From JAYUZR01 sp043751595 (GTDB taxonomy: Bacteria; Patescibacteriota; UBA1384; CAILIB01): 6,171 nucleotides of DNA. A program made the translations under genes and the position numbers. Each line of letters starts with the position of its first letter. Positions within the stretch are counted from its first letter, which is position 1. Shown piece by piece: positions 1-5,628 of the stretch. The DNA is taken from positions 1-6,171 of the forward strand of contig JAYUZR010000051.1 in NCBI GenBank assembly GCA_043751595.1, read 5' to 3'. Below the pieces are notes generated by a model. It did not search any database, was not told where the DNA came from, and saw nothing but the letters and a program-made list of their open reading frames with translations.

Positions 1-556
1 TCGTGCCGCTTGGTAGGGTAGCCGTAGTAGTAGAACCAGTGGCAAAGGTAAGACCACTTCCGGTAGTACTAAAGTTATCGGCAAAACTAATACTTTTAGC
101 ATTGGGCACGGTTAAGCTGCCAGTAGTATCAGCCACCGTAAGGCCAGCAACCGTTTTGGCGTTAAAGGCCTGTGGCACAGCGGTAAAGCGAACGCGAGGA
201 GACATTTCCCCATCGCCATTAAAGGTAATGCCCAAATACAGTGAGTCACTATTAAAATCGAGTGAACCCGGAAGTGCAGTTACCGAACCCAAGTTGGTTT
301 GGAACACGCCATCGGTAACAGTAATGCTTTTGGTCTCGGTCCAGATGGCGGACCCGGCGCTCGCCACCGAGTAGAGGGCAAAAATAAACGTGTAGGAACC
401 ATTGGTAACGTTACTCCCAGTACTAGTTGCCACCTTCCCCTGAAAACTAATAAGCGGCGTAACGCCAGCCGCAGCATGGGTAGGAGTAGCCTGAGGAACA
501 ACCAAAAAGAACGCGCAAAGAGCCACTAACGCTAGGCGCAGGAATCGGCGCATCAT
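1..556 (-). CDS. Large secreted surface protein, N-terminal part (partial)
   Basis: Reading leftward from the ATG at 556-554, 185 codons stay open to the window edge, so the C-terminus is missing. Residues 1-29 form a clear signal peptide: MMRRFLR, a hydrophobic core (LALVALCAFFLVV) and a THAAA cleavage region. A beta-rich domain follows with the motifs PLISFQGK (34-41), TNGSYTFIFALYS (51-63), VTDGVFQTNLGSV (80-92), LYLGITFNGDGEMSPRVRF (106-124) and VPQAFNAKT (127-135). I know this head domain from very long CPR surface or fibre-like proteins. From about residue 140 the sequence becomes Thr/Ser/Gly-rich (GLTVADTTGSLTVPNAKSISF), as in the repetitive stalks of such proteins. The ATG overlaps the upstream gene's TGA (ATGA, 553-556) and a strong AGGAGG lies 5 nt upstream. 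A second in-frame ATG at 553-551 is equally usable. Surface location is well supported; function (adhesion or host contact) is inferred. Confidence 0.85.
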   Translation of the reverse strand, partial: MMRRFLRLALVALCAFFLVVPQATPTHAAAGVTPLISFQGKVATSTGSNVTNGSYTFIFALYSVASAGSAIWTETKSITVTDGVFQTNLGSVTALPGSLDFNSDSLYLGITFNGDGEMSPRVRFTAVPQAFNAKTVAGLTVADTTGSLTVPNAKSISFADNFSTTGSGLTFATGSTTTATLPSGT

Positions 557-1404
557 ACTCCCCTCCTTGGTTTGCCCAGGCGAATCAGCCAGTAGAGCAG
601 CGCGCCAAGTGGAAGACTACTCACCAACAGCAAATACCAGCTTGGTACATACCAAAAACTACTACTCGTAACCTGGGGAGGCTGCTCGGCATCCTCGCGG
701 CTAGTTAGAACCACGCGGTATTTCCCTGGCTTGGTCAGGCGGTGCTTTTGCACGCTTAGCATCTGGCGATACGAAGATCCGGGGCGGACTAATTCAGAAT
801 CGGGATTCAAAATCTCACTCCCAAGAACCTGGCCTTCAGAATCTTCTAGCTGCACACTTCCGCGCAGGGTTCCGCTGGCGGCACCCTGATTATTAGTGGC
901 AATCTCAAGTTGCTCGGGCACTTGCCAGGGCCAGCGCTGCTTAAGCGAAAGGCTCGATCTAAGCACAGGCTGCAACTCGTCTGGCGTAATCACCAAAATA
1001 CTAGCCAAAGCACTGGTAACTGCCACGCCATTTCCAACCTGCGATTCGGGCGTAACCATCACCGCGGCGTAGATTTCTTTACTAGCATCACGCAGTTCAT
1101 CAACCTCCACATGCACCATTGCACGCGAGCCACTCGAAAGCTGCACACTCTTAGTATCTAGGTGAAGGCCAGCGTCCGGAGCATCATCCTGAATGTCGCT
1201 AGCGCCCGTACTGCCCGGAATAACCTTACGCAAGGCCAGCTCATATTTCTGAGGCACCCCGCTCGTATTGGTGATTTCAATGCCGCCAACACCTTTACGG
1301 AGCTCGCTTACCGCCACGTGCTGCTTGGGTGGACTAACAGCAACAATACCCAAGGGGGACCCTTGAGTAACATAAGCCAACATCGGCGGTAGTGCGGCGA
1401 ACAT
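553..1404 (-). CDS. Membrane-anchored Ig-like (DUF916/DUF3324-like) protein, shorter paralogue
   Basis: This 283-residue protein has two predicted beta-sandwich domains (about 18-140 and 150-250), one TM helix (about 255-274) and a short basic tail (GKPRRGV). The segment GIVAVSPPKQHVAVSEL followed by GIEITNTSGVPQKYEL (19-56) has the usual DUF916-type opening: 'sPP', then a strand with N-T-S. The second domain carries RPGSSYRQMLSV (207-217), PGKYRVVL (226-233) and FWYVPSW (250-256) leading into the membrane. The same signals occur in order in the upstream neighbour, so the two are likely paralogues. The ATG at 1404 lies 2 nt after the upstream stop; the ribosome-binding site is weak (AAGAAA), suggesting translational coupling. 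The frame is open to 1527, but that extension lies inside the neighbouring gene and is not signal-like. Oddly, the N-terminus MFAALPPMLAYV has no basic residue, so it is a poor signal peptide. Probable role: envelope partner of the secreted proteins in this operon; inferred. Confidence 0.82.
   Translation of the reverse strand: MFAALPPMLAYVTQGSPLGIVAVSPPKQHVAVSELRKGVGGIEITNTSGVPQKYELALRKVIPGSTGASDIQDDAPDAGLHLDTKSVQLSSGSRAMVHVEVDELRDASKEIYAAVMVTPESQVGNGVAVTSALASILVITPDELQPVLRSSLSLKQRWPWQVPEQLEIATNNQGAASGTLRGSVQLEDSEGQVLGSEILNPDSELVRPGSSYRQMLSVQKHRLTKPGKYRVVLTSREDAEQPPQVTSSSFWYVPSWYLLLVSSLPLGALLYWLIRLGKPRRGV
560..568 (-). promoter_or_regulatory. Strong ribosome-binding site for the large surface protein
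   Basis: AAGGAGGGG on the minus strand lies inside the last codons of the upstream gene. The AGGAGG core is 5 nt from the ATG at 556 and 8 nt from the second ATG at 553, so it supports both and cannot decide between them. It is the best Shine-Dalgarno in the window, suggesting that the large protein is made at a high rate compared with its partners. Confidence 0.75.
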
Positions 1405-1406
1405 GA

Positions 1407-2414
1407 TTATTTCTTGCGATAGCGCTTGCGTGCCTGGCGGATTCCACGTACTGCTGTCCAGATACCGGTGCCAATTAGGGCCAAAATCACAAGAATAGCG
1501 AGATACAATGGCCAAGGAATCACCCAAAAGGTAAGTACTTTCTCCAGGGTTTTATCTTGCCCACCGGCATCGTAGGCAACCACCAACGAAGCGGTGTACT
1601 TGCCGCCGCGTAGGGTGGCTAGCTTGCTAATATCCCACTTGTAATGGCCATCCTTCTGCCGTACCGGGAAGCCATCCTCCCAAGTCACAGAGAAGGTACG
1701 GGATGAATCGGGCAGTACCGAGCCAACCTCGGCGTTAACAGGCAAGATAGCAATCTGCTTACCACCTTTTTCCAGCAAAATACTTCCGGTTGGAATCGCG
1801 TGAGTAGTGCCGGTATTTGCCAGCTTCACCGAAAACTCCACCGGTAGAGTGGTAAAGGCTTTTTTATCGGTGGTAAAATCGCTCAGCGCCAATTCTCGGC
1901 GGGCATTCGGTGCAGAGACATCAACCATTAGTAAGGAAGCAATAGCCCCATTAATACGGGTATCGCCCTTAGAAGTTGATGAGACTGCCCGAGAAAAGGC
2001 CAGGGCGTAGTCGTAAGAGAAGGCGGCGTCCTTGGGTATGCGCAGCTCTACCGGTACATCAATCGTGGCATCAGCCGCTACGGTAAAGGTTTTTTGAGGT
2101 AACACCAACCACTCCTTCCAGGTATCTTGCGGCAGAAAAGCAGCAATATTTGGCTTACCGGTAACACCATCGGAACTAAACTTAAGCACCTCTACCTGGA
2201 GGTTTTCAGGGTGATTGGCGCCGTTGCGCAGCTTTACCTGCACGGTAGTAGTGGTGCCGGGCTCTACCGTAGTAAGAAGTGGTTGCGACGAAGTAACCAG
2301 CTTAAGCGCATCCAGTGGCTCATCGGCCGCACGAACGGGGCTATACGCCAAAGAAAGCACGAGCGCCAGAACGGCACTCATGCTTCCTAATCGAATAGTT
2401 CGTACTAACTGCAA
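1407..2414 (-). CDS. Membrane-anchored Ig-like (DUF916/DUF3324-like) surface protein
   Basis: This 335-residue protein starts at TTG (2414-2412). It has a signal peptide at 1-29 (MQLVRTIRLG, core SAVLALVLSLAY, cleavage near VRA/A), an N-terminal Ig-like domain at about 33-166, a second at about 174-298, a TM helix at about 301-322 and a very basic cytoplasmic tail (RQARKRYRKK). Domain 1 has the DUF916-like pattern: EPGTTTTVQVKLRN (51-64), then IDVPVELRIPKDA (118-130) and YDYALAFSRA (134-143). Domain 2 has VKLANTGTTHAIPTGSILL (196-214), VLPDSSRTFSVTW (233-245) and GGKYTASLVVAYD (270-282), a layout known for C-terminal domains of WxL-interacting proteins. The only good ATG alternative (2381) would remove the basic n-region of the signal peptide. 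An AAGG lies 9 nt before the TTG, overlapping the upstream stop. It probably binds secreted partners or peptidoglycan outside the cell. The family name is by pattern; no search was run. Confidence 0.88.
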   Translation of the reverse strand: MQLVRTIRLGSMSAVLALVLSLAYSPVRAADEPLDALKLVTSSQPLLTTVEPGTTTTVQVKLRNGANHPENLQVEVLKFSSDGVTGKPNIAAFLPQDTWKEWLVLPQKTFTVAADATIDVPVELRIPKDAAFSYDYALAFSRAVSSTSKGDTRINGAIASLLMVDVSAPNARRELALSDFTTDKKAFTTLPVEFSVKLANTGTTHAIPTGSILLEKGGKQIAILPVNAEVGSVLPDSSRTFSVTWEDGFPVRQKDGHYKWDISKLATLRGGKYTASLVVAYDAGGQDKTLEKVLTFWVIPWPLYLAILVILALIGTGIWTAVRGIRQARKRYRKK

Positions 2415-2423
2415 GGGATTCTA

Positions 2424-2427
2424 CCTT
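2424..2427 (-). promoter_or_regulatory. Ribosome-binding site supporting the TTG start
   Basis: AAGG overlaps the TAA stop of the upstream gene (2428-2426) and lies 9 nt before the TTG at 2414. It favours TTG over the downstream ATG at 2381. That ATG does have AGGA before it, but only 3 nt away, and it would give a signal peptide with no basic residues. Overlap with the stop suggests translational coupling. Confidence 0.5.
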
Positions 2428-3439
2428 AGAAATTACCAGCTACGATCACCGTAAGGGTATCGGTATAGTCGGCAGCAGCAGCGGTTACCGAGCTAATAGC
2501 GGCGCGCTCAATAAGGGTAACAATGTCGCCGCCAGTGGTACCATTACCAGAAGCAAACGTCTGAAGCGAAGTACTTGGAGTACCACCAGCACTGGTTGAA
2601 GCGCCGTTATATTCAGCAGCAATACTGAGTGTTCCTGCTCCCAGTCCAGAGTCGGTAGTAAGATCGACATCGAGTACATTTCCGACCGTTCCAGCCGTAA
2701 GGGTAGAAGGAGCAGCGTCGATGGTTCCGGCTGCGGTAATGGTCTGGCCAGTGGTAGCAGAGGTAAGACCTGCATTAAGACTCTTTACCGAGCCTGTCCA
2801 GCCGCGAGTACCATTAGTACCTACCGTAAGGGTAATACCAGTAGTAGATACGATAGCGGCAGGGTCTAGCTGACCAGTAAAGCTGGCGGTGTTACCGCTC
2901 AAACTAACGGTAAGAGAAGGTGGAACCGTAGCGTTAACCACAATTTGGTCATCAGCTACAATTCTGAGAGCTACATCAGTACTATCGATCGCTGCGGAGG
3001 CGCCAGTTTGGGTAGCAACCGTGGCTGTGTAAGCACCAGCAGTAGCATTGGTAACACCGGTAACGATATTAAAGGCATAGTTGGTACCAACGGTAAGATC
3101 GGTTACACCTGTAATAGTGATAGTTGATCCAGAGCCAGCAGCAACCAGCGTACCGGGAAGAGCAGTGGTTCCAGCAGGAAGATTACTTGTACTGAGAGTT
3201 GGAGTAGCAGCAATAGTAAACCCAGTCATAGTAAGAACAACCTTACCTTCTGTGGCGGTAGTGGTTGGCTGAAGTACTACTACCACATTTCCTGTAACAC
3301 CAGTTTTAATACGGTCAAGACGGATGTAGGCGTTACCAAAGTTGGCAGCTACCGCTGGTTTAGATTGGAAAATTGCAGCACTGGCTGCAATGAGGGTAAG
3401 TACCAGTAGTAACCGTGCAGATAGTGGTGTATTCGCCAT
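2426..3439 (-). CDS. Secreted WxL-like beta-sandwich protein
   Basis: This 337-residue protein is rich in Thr, Ala, Gly and Ser, has no cysteine and only one tryptophan (W214). Residues 1-31 are a signal peptide (MANTPLSARLLLVLTLIAASAA, cleavage near AVAA). No TM helix or sorting motif follows, so it should be released or held non-covalently. Domain 1 (about 33-165) opens with NAYIRLDRIKTG, an opening I associate with CPR secreted proteins. Domain 2 (about 168-337) contains VNATVPPSLTVSLSG (168-182), RGWTGSVKSLNAGLTS (212-227) and the end ADYTDTLTVIVAGNF (323-337). The GW strand and the final Y-x-DTLT strand lie where WxL domains carry their two motifs, but the true W-x-L triplets are absent. 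It is first in a tight operon behind its own promoter, with AGGAGAGG 11 nt before the ATG. The next gene encodes a membrane-anchored partner candidate. Function is inferred. Confidence 0.9.
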   Translation of the reverse strand: MANTPLSARLLLVLTLIAASAAIFQSKPAVAANFGNAYIRLDRIKTGVTGNVVVVLQPTTTATEGKVVLTMTGFTIAATPTLSTSNLPAGTTALPGTLVAAGSGSTITITGVTDLTVGTNYAFNIVTGVTNATAGAYTATVATQTGASAAIDSTDVALRIVADDQIVVNATVPPSLTVSLSGNTASFTGQLDPAAIVSTTGITLTVGTNGTRGWTGSVKSLNAGLTSATTGQTITAAGTIDAAPSTLTAGTVGNVLDVDLTTDSGLGAGTLSIAAEYNGASTSAGGTPSTSLQTFASGNGTTGGDIVTLIERAAISSVTAAAADYTDTLTVIVAGNF

Positions 3440-3450
3440 ATGGATTGGTG

Positions 3451-3458
3451 CCTCTCCT
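3451..3458 (-). promoter_or_regulatory. Ribosome-binding site of the WxL-like gene
   Basis: AGGAGAGG on the minus strand lies 11 nt before the ATG at 3439, slightly long but good in sequence. It fixes the start that gives a full signal peptide and falls within the leader predicted from the promoter at 3528-3499. Confidence 0.65.
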
Positions 3459-3498
3459 AAGGACTAGAGTGAAACAAAGATTAAATAATTGCTCCTAC

Positions 3499-3528
3499 AG
3501 TATACGGGCCGGGAGCTTCTCATGACAA
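3499..3528 (-). promoter_or_regulatory. Sigma70-type promoter for the four-gene surface operon
   Basis: On the minus strand TTGTCA (3528-3523) and TATACT (3504-3499) are separated by 18 nt. Each box matches the consensus at five of six positions. Transcription would start near 3492 and leave a leader of about 53 nt before the ATG at 3439. The site lies in the only real gap of the leftward set (3440-3530), so it would let the last four genes be expressed apart from the fibronectin-III gene upstream. The rest of the gap is AT-rich leader with the ribosome-binding site. A 5-bp inverted repeat (3491-3495 with 3512-3516) overlaps the promoter and is too weak to call a terminator. Confidence 0.6.
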
Positions 3529-3530
3529 GA

Positions 3531-4613
3531 CTAAGGTAATGTTGCGGCAGCAACCAGGGTTAGCGTATCGCCATAATCATCGGCGGCCGGCACGACGCTA
3601 TCCGCTTTAGCACTTAAGGTAAGCGTAGCTGCCCCATTCACTACCTCGCCTCCACTACGTACTAACTCCTGAAAATTACTGGGAAGTGCGCCAACTACAT
3701 GACTCGCTCCAGCAAACGGTGATTGCGCCGTTAATGTGCCGCTATCTGTACTCGTACTTGCCACCCGTACCCCATAGCCACTACTAGCAACGGCAAGATC
3801 GGCGCTGGCCGAGGTGATTGTAAATGAGTTAGAGGAACTGCGCAGGCCACCATTAGTGCTCTTCATAAAAGCACTAGCGCCGGTACTAGTATTAGTGGCC
3901 AAGGTAAGCCAAATATCACTTGAGCCATCGGCGATGGAACCCGCAAGTAGACTACCGAAGCTTAGTACATACGGGCCGGCACTATTAACCGTACCGGTTC
4001 CAGCTCCAAAACTAAGCGTGGGAGCCACGGTACTGGCACTAGCAATCGTTCCGTACGAACCTTCCGTATACGCACCGTAGGTTGCCCGCACCTTTACTTG
4101 GTAGGTAGTAGAACCGGTGAGGCCAACCATATCTACCCCACTTACCCCACCCCACGCCGTGTAGGTTTGGGTATCTTCGGCGCCAAGAGTTGCACCCACC
4201 GTGCCATCGCTCTGCAAGTAGAGAGTAGTAGCGAAGCTATCGGTACTTACGGCAATGGTGTAGCGCGCATCACCCGGCACGCCGCCCACCTGCACAACCG
4301 TAAGGTGGAGGCGATTATACCAACCGCTGGTATTTACCAGGGTAGGAGCCGGCGGCTGTGGGGCTTGCTGATACGGAATTAAGCCCGCTCCAAGCTGATA
4401 ATTACCACTTGATGCACTTCCCGCCACTTCTCCCACCTGGCCCTCGGCCTTGTATTGGCTGGAGACTCCCACACCCCCGCCACTACCAAACTGGTACGAT
4501 TGCAGCCCATAGTTACTACTAGAAGGAAGTCCAGCAAACAGAAAACCGCCCCCCAGCACGGTTGCCAGAGTACTTCTTAAATATCTATGAATGCCGTGAT
4601 ACACTGATTGCAT
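3531..4613 (-). CDS. Secreted fibronectin-III/beta-sandwich surface protein
   Basis: This protein has 360 residues from the ATG at 4613. Residues 1-30 look like a signal peptide (HGIHRYLR, then STLATVLGGGFLFAGLP). An N-terminal module at about 32-79 (SNYGLQSYQFGSGGGVG ... AEGQVGEVAG ... GNYQLGAGLIP) is of a kind common in CPR secreted proteins. After a Pro-rich linker (QQAPQPPAP) comes a fibronectin-III-like domain at about 88-196 with a VGLTGSTTYQVKVRATYG strand pair. The C-terminal domain (about 197-360) has SFGSLLAGS, DIWLTLATNTSTG, MKSTNGGLRSSSNSFTI and a final PAADDYGDTLTLVAAATLP, and matches in order the C-terminal domain of the next gene. The frame is open to 4664, but ATG 4613 gives the better signal peptide. 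No Shine-Dalgarno is obvious. It ends with TAG at 3533-3531, then a 91-nt gap with a promoter, so it may be a separate transcript. Confidence 0.87.
   Translation of the reverse strand: MQSVYHGIHRYLRSTLATVLGGGFLFAGLPSSSNYGLQSYQFGSGGGVGVSSQYKAEGQVGEVAGSASSGNYQLGAGLIPYQQAPQPPAPTLVNTSGWYNRLHLTVVQVGGVPGDARYTIAVSTDSFATTLYLQSDGTVGATLGAEDTQTYTAWGGVSGVDMVGLTGSTTYQVKVRATYGAYTEGSYGTIASASTVAPTLSFGAGTGTVNSAGPYVLSFGSLLAGSIADGSSDIWLTLATNTSTGASAFMKSTNGGLRSSSNSFTITSASADLAVASSGYGVRVASTSTDSGTLTAQSPFAGASHVVGALPSNFQELVRSGGEVVNGAATLTLSAKADSVVPAADDYGDTLTLVAAATLP
4597..4605 (+). promoter_or_regulatory. Extended -10 promoter for the dCache gene, predicting a leaderless mRNA
   Basis: TGATACACT fits an extended -10 (TGn followed by TACACT, four of six matches including both ends). 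Exactly six bases separate it from the A of the ATG at 4612, so transcription is expected to begin at the start codon. This agrees with the absence of any Shine-Dalgarno. No good -35 box is seen at the right distance, as is usual for extended -10 promoters. An alternative is TTGCCA (4562-4567) with an 18-nt spacer and TATGAA (4586-4591), giving a leader of about 14 nt. Both lie inside the first codons of the divergent gene. Confidence 0.4.
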
Positions 4614-4614
4614 G
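4611..4614. other. Overlapping divergent start codons in one CATG
   Basis: The palindrome CATG supplies the ATG of the plus-strand dCache gene (4612-4614) and the ATG of the minus-strand fibronectin-III gene (4613-4611). The two genes therefore share two bases at their starts and have no intergenic region. Each promoter must lie inside the other gene's coding sequence or be very close to it. Neither start has a clear Shine-Dalgarno. The plus-strand start is certain (in-frame TGA 15 nt upstream); the minus-strand start is the best of several choices. Confidence 0.7.
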
Positions 4615-5628
4615 AAACTTACTTGGCCAAGATTACACCGCCGTCGCCGAACCTTTATCAGCATTGTGGCGGTAACGTTCTTCTTGCTTACGATCTCCGT
4701 TTACATTAACTATACGCAAGCCCAGCATGACGTGCAGCTGCAGTATCGTAAAGCCTTCGAGCAAATTGCCCTCGCGCAGCTCGATAGCCTCCACAGTAAT
4801 AACCTCAATCTTGTTTCCCAGTTTTATGCCGATTCAGTTATCTCAATTGAGGCCGTAGCTAAAGATCCAGTACTTGCCCAAAAGATACTCACGCCCGGGA
4901 CCGAACTGGATCAATACGCTGCCACAGCCCGCTCGATGACCCATACCTTTGGTAGTCTTTCACTTCTTAATCCAAAGGGAATTGTCTTGAGCACCTCTAA
5001 CGATGATCCAACTGCAGCAAGTGTAGTAGGGAAAGATCTCTCTGGTAGGGCCTATATTCAAGAACTACTCACCACCAAAAAGACGGTGACAACCCCCGCC
5101 TTTAAAACCATTCGAGGCATCTATGCTGTTGTCTTTGCCACACCAATACTCGATGCCAATAATACCGTTATCGGCATTATCCTTGCTGGCAATAACCTCC
5201 AGTCTCTTCATACCAAGCTTAGCGCCATTAGCGATCCTTCTCCCTTTATTGAAGTCCATTCAGTAGTAGTTGATGATTCCGGAAACCTCGTCCTCTCCGA
5301 GGCTGAGCCCAAACTCTCTGATGCGCCAATCAATCTTAAGGGCAAGGAGCGGATGATCACCGATCTTCTCACTAAGCCTGGCACATACACCTACCAGGAA
5401 CATACCGATCTCTACGGAGAATCCTTCGTAAAGGGCACTAGCCTCCCCGTTGCCCATGTAGAAGTAATAAGCTACTACCCCAAGGCTCAGTTTGAATCTA
5501 AGATTGATGATCTTAAAGACCAGCTCGCCTACAGTCACCTTTGGGTAGCCCTGCGCGATATCTTTGGCCTCCTTATTGCCTACGTCTTTATTGCGCTTAT
5601 CCTCGAGCGACATGAGAAACTCGACTAA
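4612..5628 (+). CDS. dCache-type extracellular sensor with no output domain
   Basis: This 338-residue protein has a basic cytosolic N-terminus (RLHRRRR, 8-14), TM1 at about 15-34, a large extracellular part at about 35-308, TM2 at about 311-331 and a tail of only seven residues (ERHEKLD). A long helix (about 36-92) leads into a membrane-distal Cache fold (about 105-203) with the family pattern GIVLSTSND (123-131), VGKDLSGRAYIQELL (139-153) and YAVVFATPILDANNTVIGII (171-190). A membrane-proximal fold follows, with VVVDDSGNLVLSE (218-230) and FVKGTSLPVAHVEVISYYP (272-290). This is double-Cache topology as in chemoreceptors and sensor kinases that bind small ligands. It is odd that no HAMP, kinase, cyclase or chemotaxis domain follows TM2. 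The ATG is secure: a TGA lies in frame at 4597 and the n-region fits. No Shine-Dalgarno is visible. The next gene starts inside it by 17 nt. Confidence 0.88.
   Translation: MKLTWPRLHRRRRTFISIVAVTFFLLTISVYINYTQAQHDVQLQYRKAFEQIALAQLDSLHSNNLNLVSQFYADSVISIEAVAKDPVLAQKILTPGTELDQYAATARSMTHTFGSLSLLNPKGIVLSTSNDDPTAASVVGKDLSGRAYIQELLTTKKTVTTPAFKTIRGIYAVVFATPILDANNTVIGIILAGNNLQSLHTKLSAISDPSPFIEVHSVVVDDSGNLVLSEAEPKLSDAPINLKGKERMITDLLTKPGTYTYQEHTDLYGESFVKGTSLPVAHVEVISYYPKAQFESKIDDLKDQLAYSHLWVALRDIFGLLIAYVFIALILERHEKLD

Noticed and set aside
3..374. Open frame of 123 codons on the plus strand
   Set aside because: It runs antisense to the large surface protein, whose minus-strand frame has a signal peptide, a ribosome-binding site and recognisable motifs. 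The Val/Leu-rich translation is the mirror of Thr/Ser-rich coding.
1405..1527. Upstream extension of the second anchored protein to an ATG at 1527
   Set aside because: The extra 41 residues lie wholly inside the preceding gene in another frame, are not signal-like (WNPPGTQALSQ) and have no ribosome-binding site. ATG 1404 fits operon spacing.
2426..3439. Calling the secreted protein a true WxL protein
   Set aside because: The strand positions fit, but neither W-x-L triplet is present: the first site reads GWTGS and the last strand has no Trp. Only 'WxL-like' is justified.
3491..3516. Inverted repeat GCTCC ... GGAGC as a terminator of the fibronectin-III gene
   Set aside because: The stem has only 5 bp with a 16-nt loop, no clean U-tract follows, and it overlaps the promoter boxes.
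2426..4613. Thr/Gly/Ala/Ser-rich low complexity as DNA repeats or a CRISPR-like array
   Set aside because: The recurrent GTAGTA/ACTACT-type triplets reflect amino acid bias of beta-rich secreted proteins. No regularly spaced identical units occur.
4614..4664. Upstream extension of the fibronectin-III protein to an ATG at 4664
   Set aside because: It would overlap the start of the firmly placed dCache gene by 53 nt, has no Shine-Dalgarno, and puts a long arginine-rich stretch before an already complete signal peptide.
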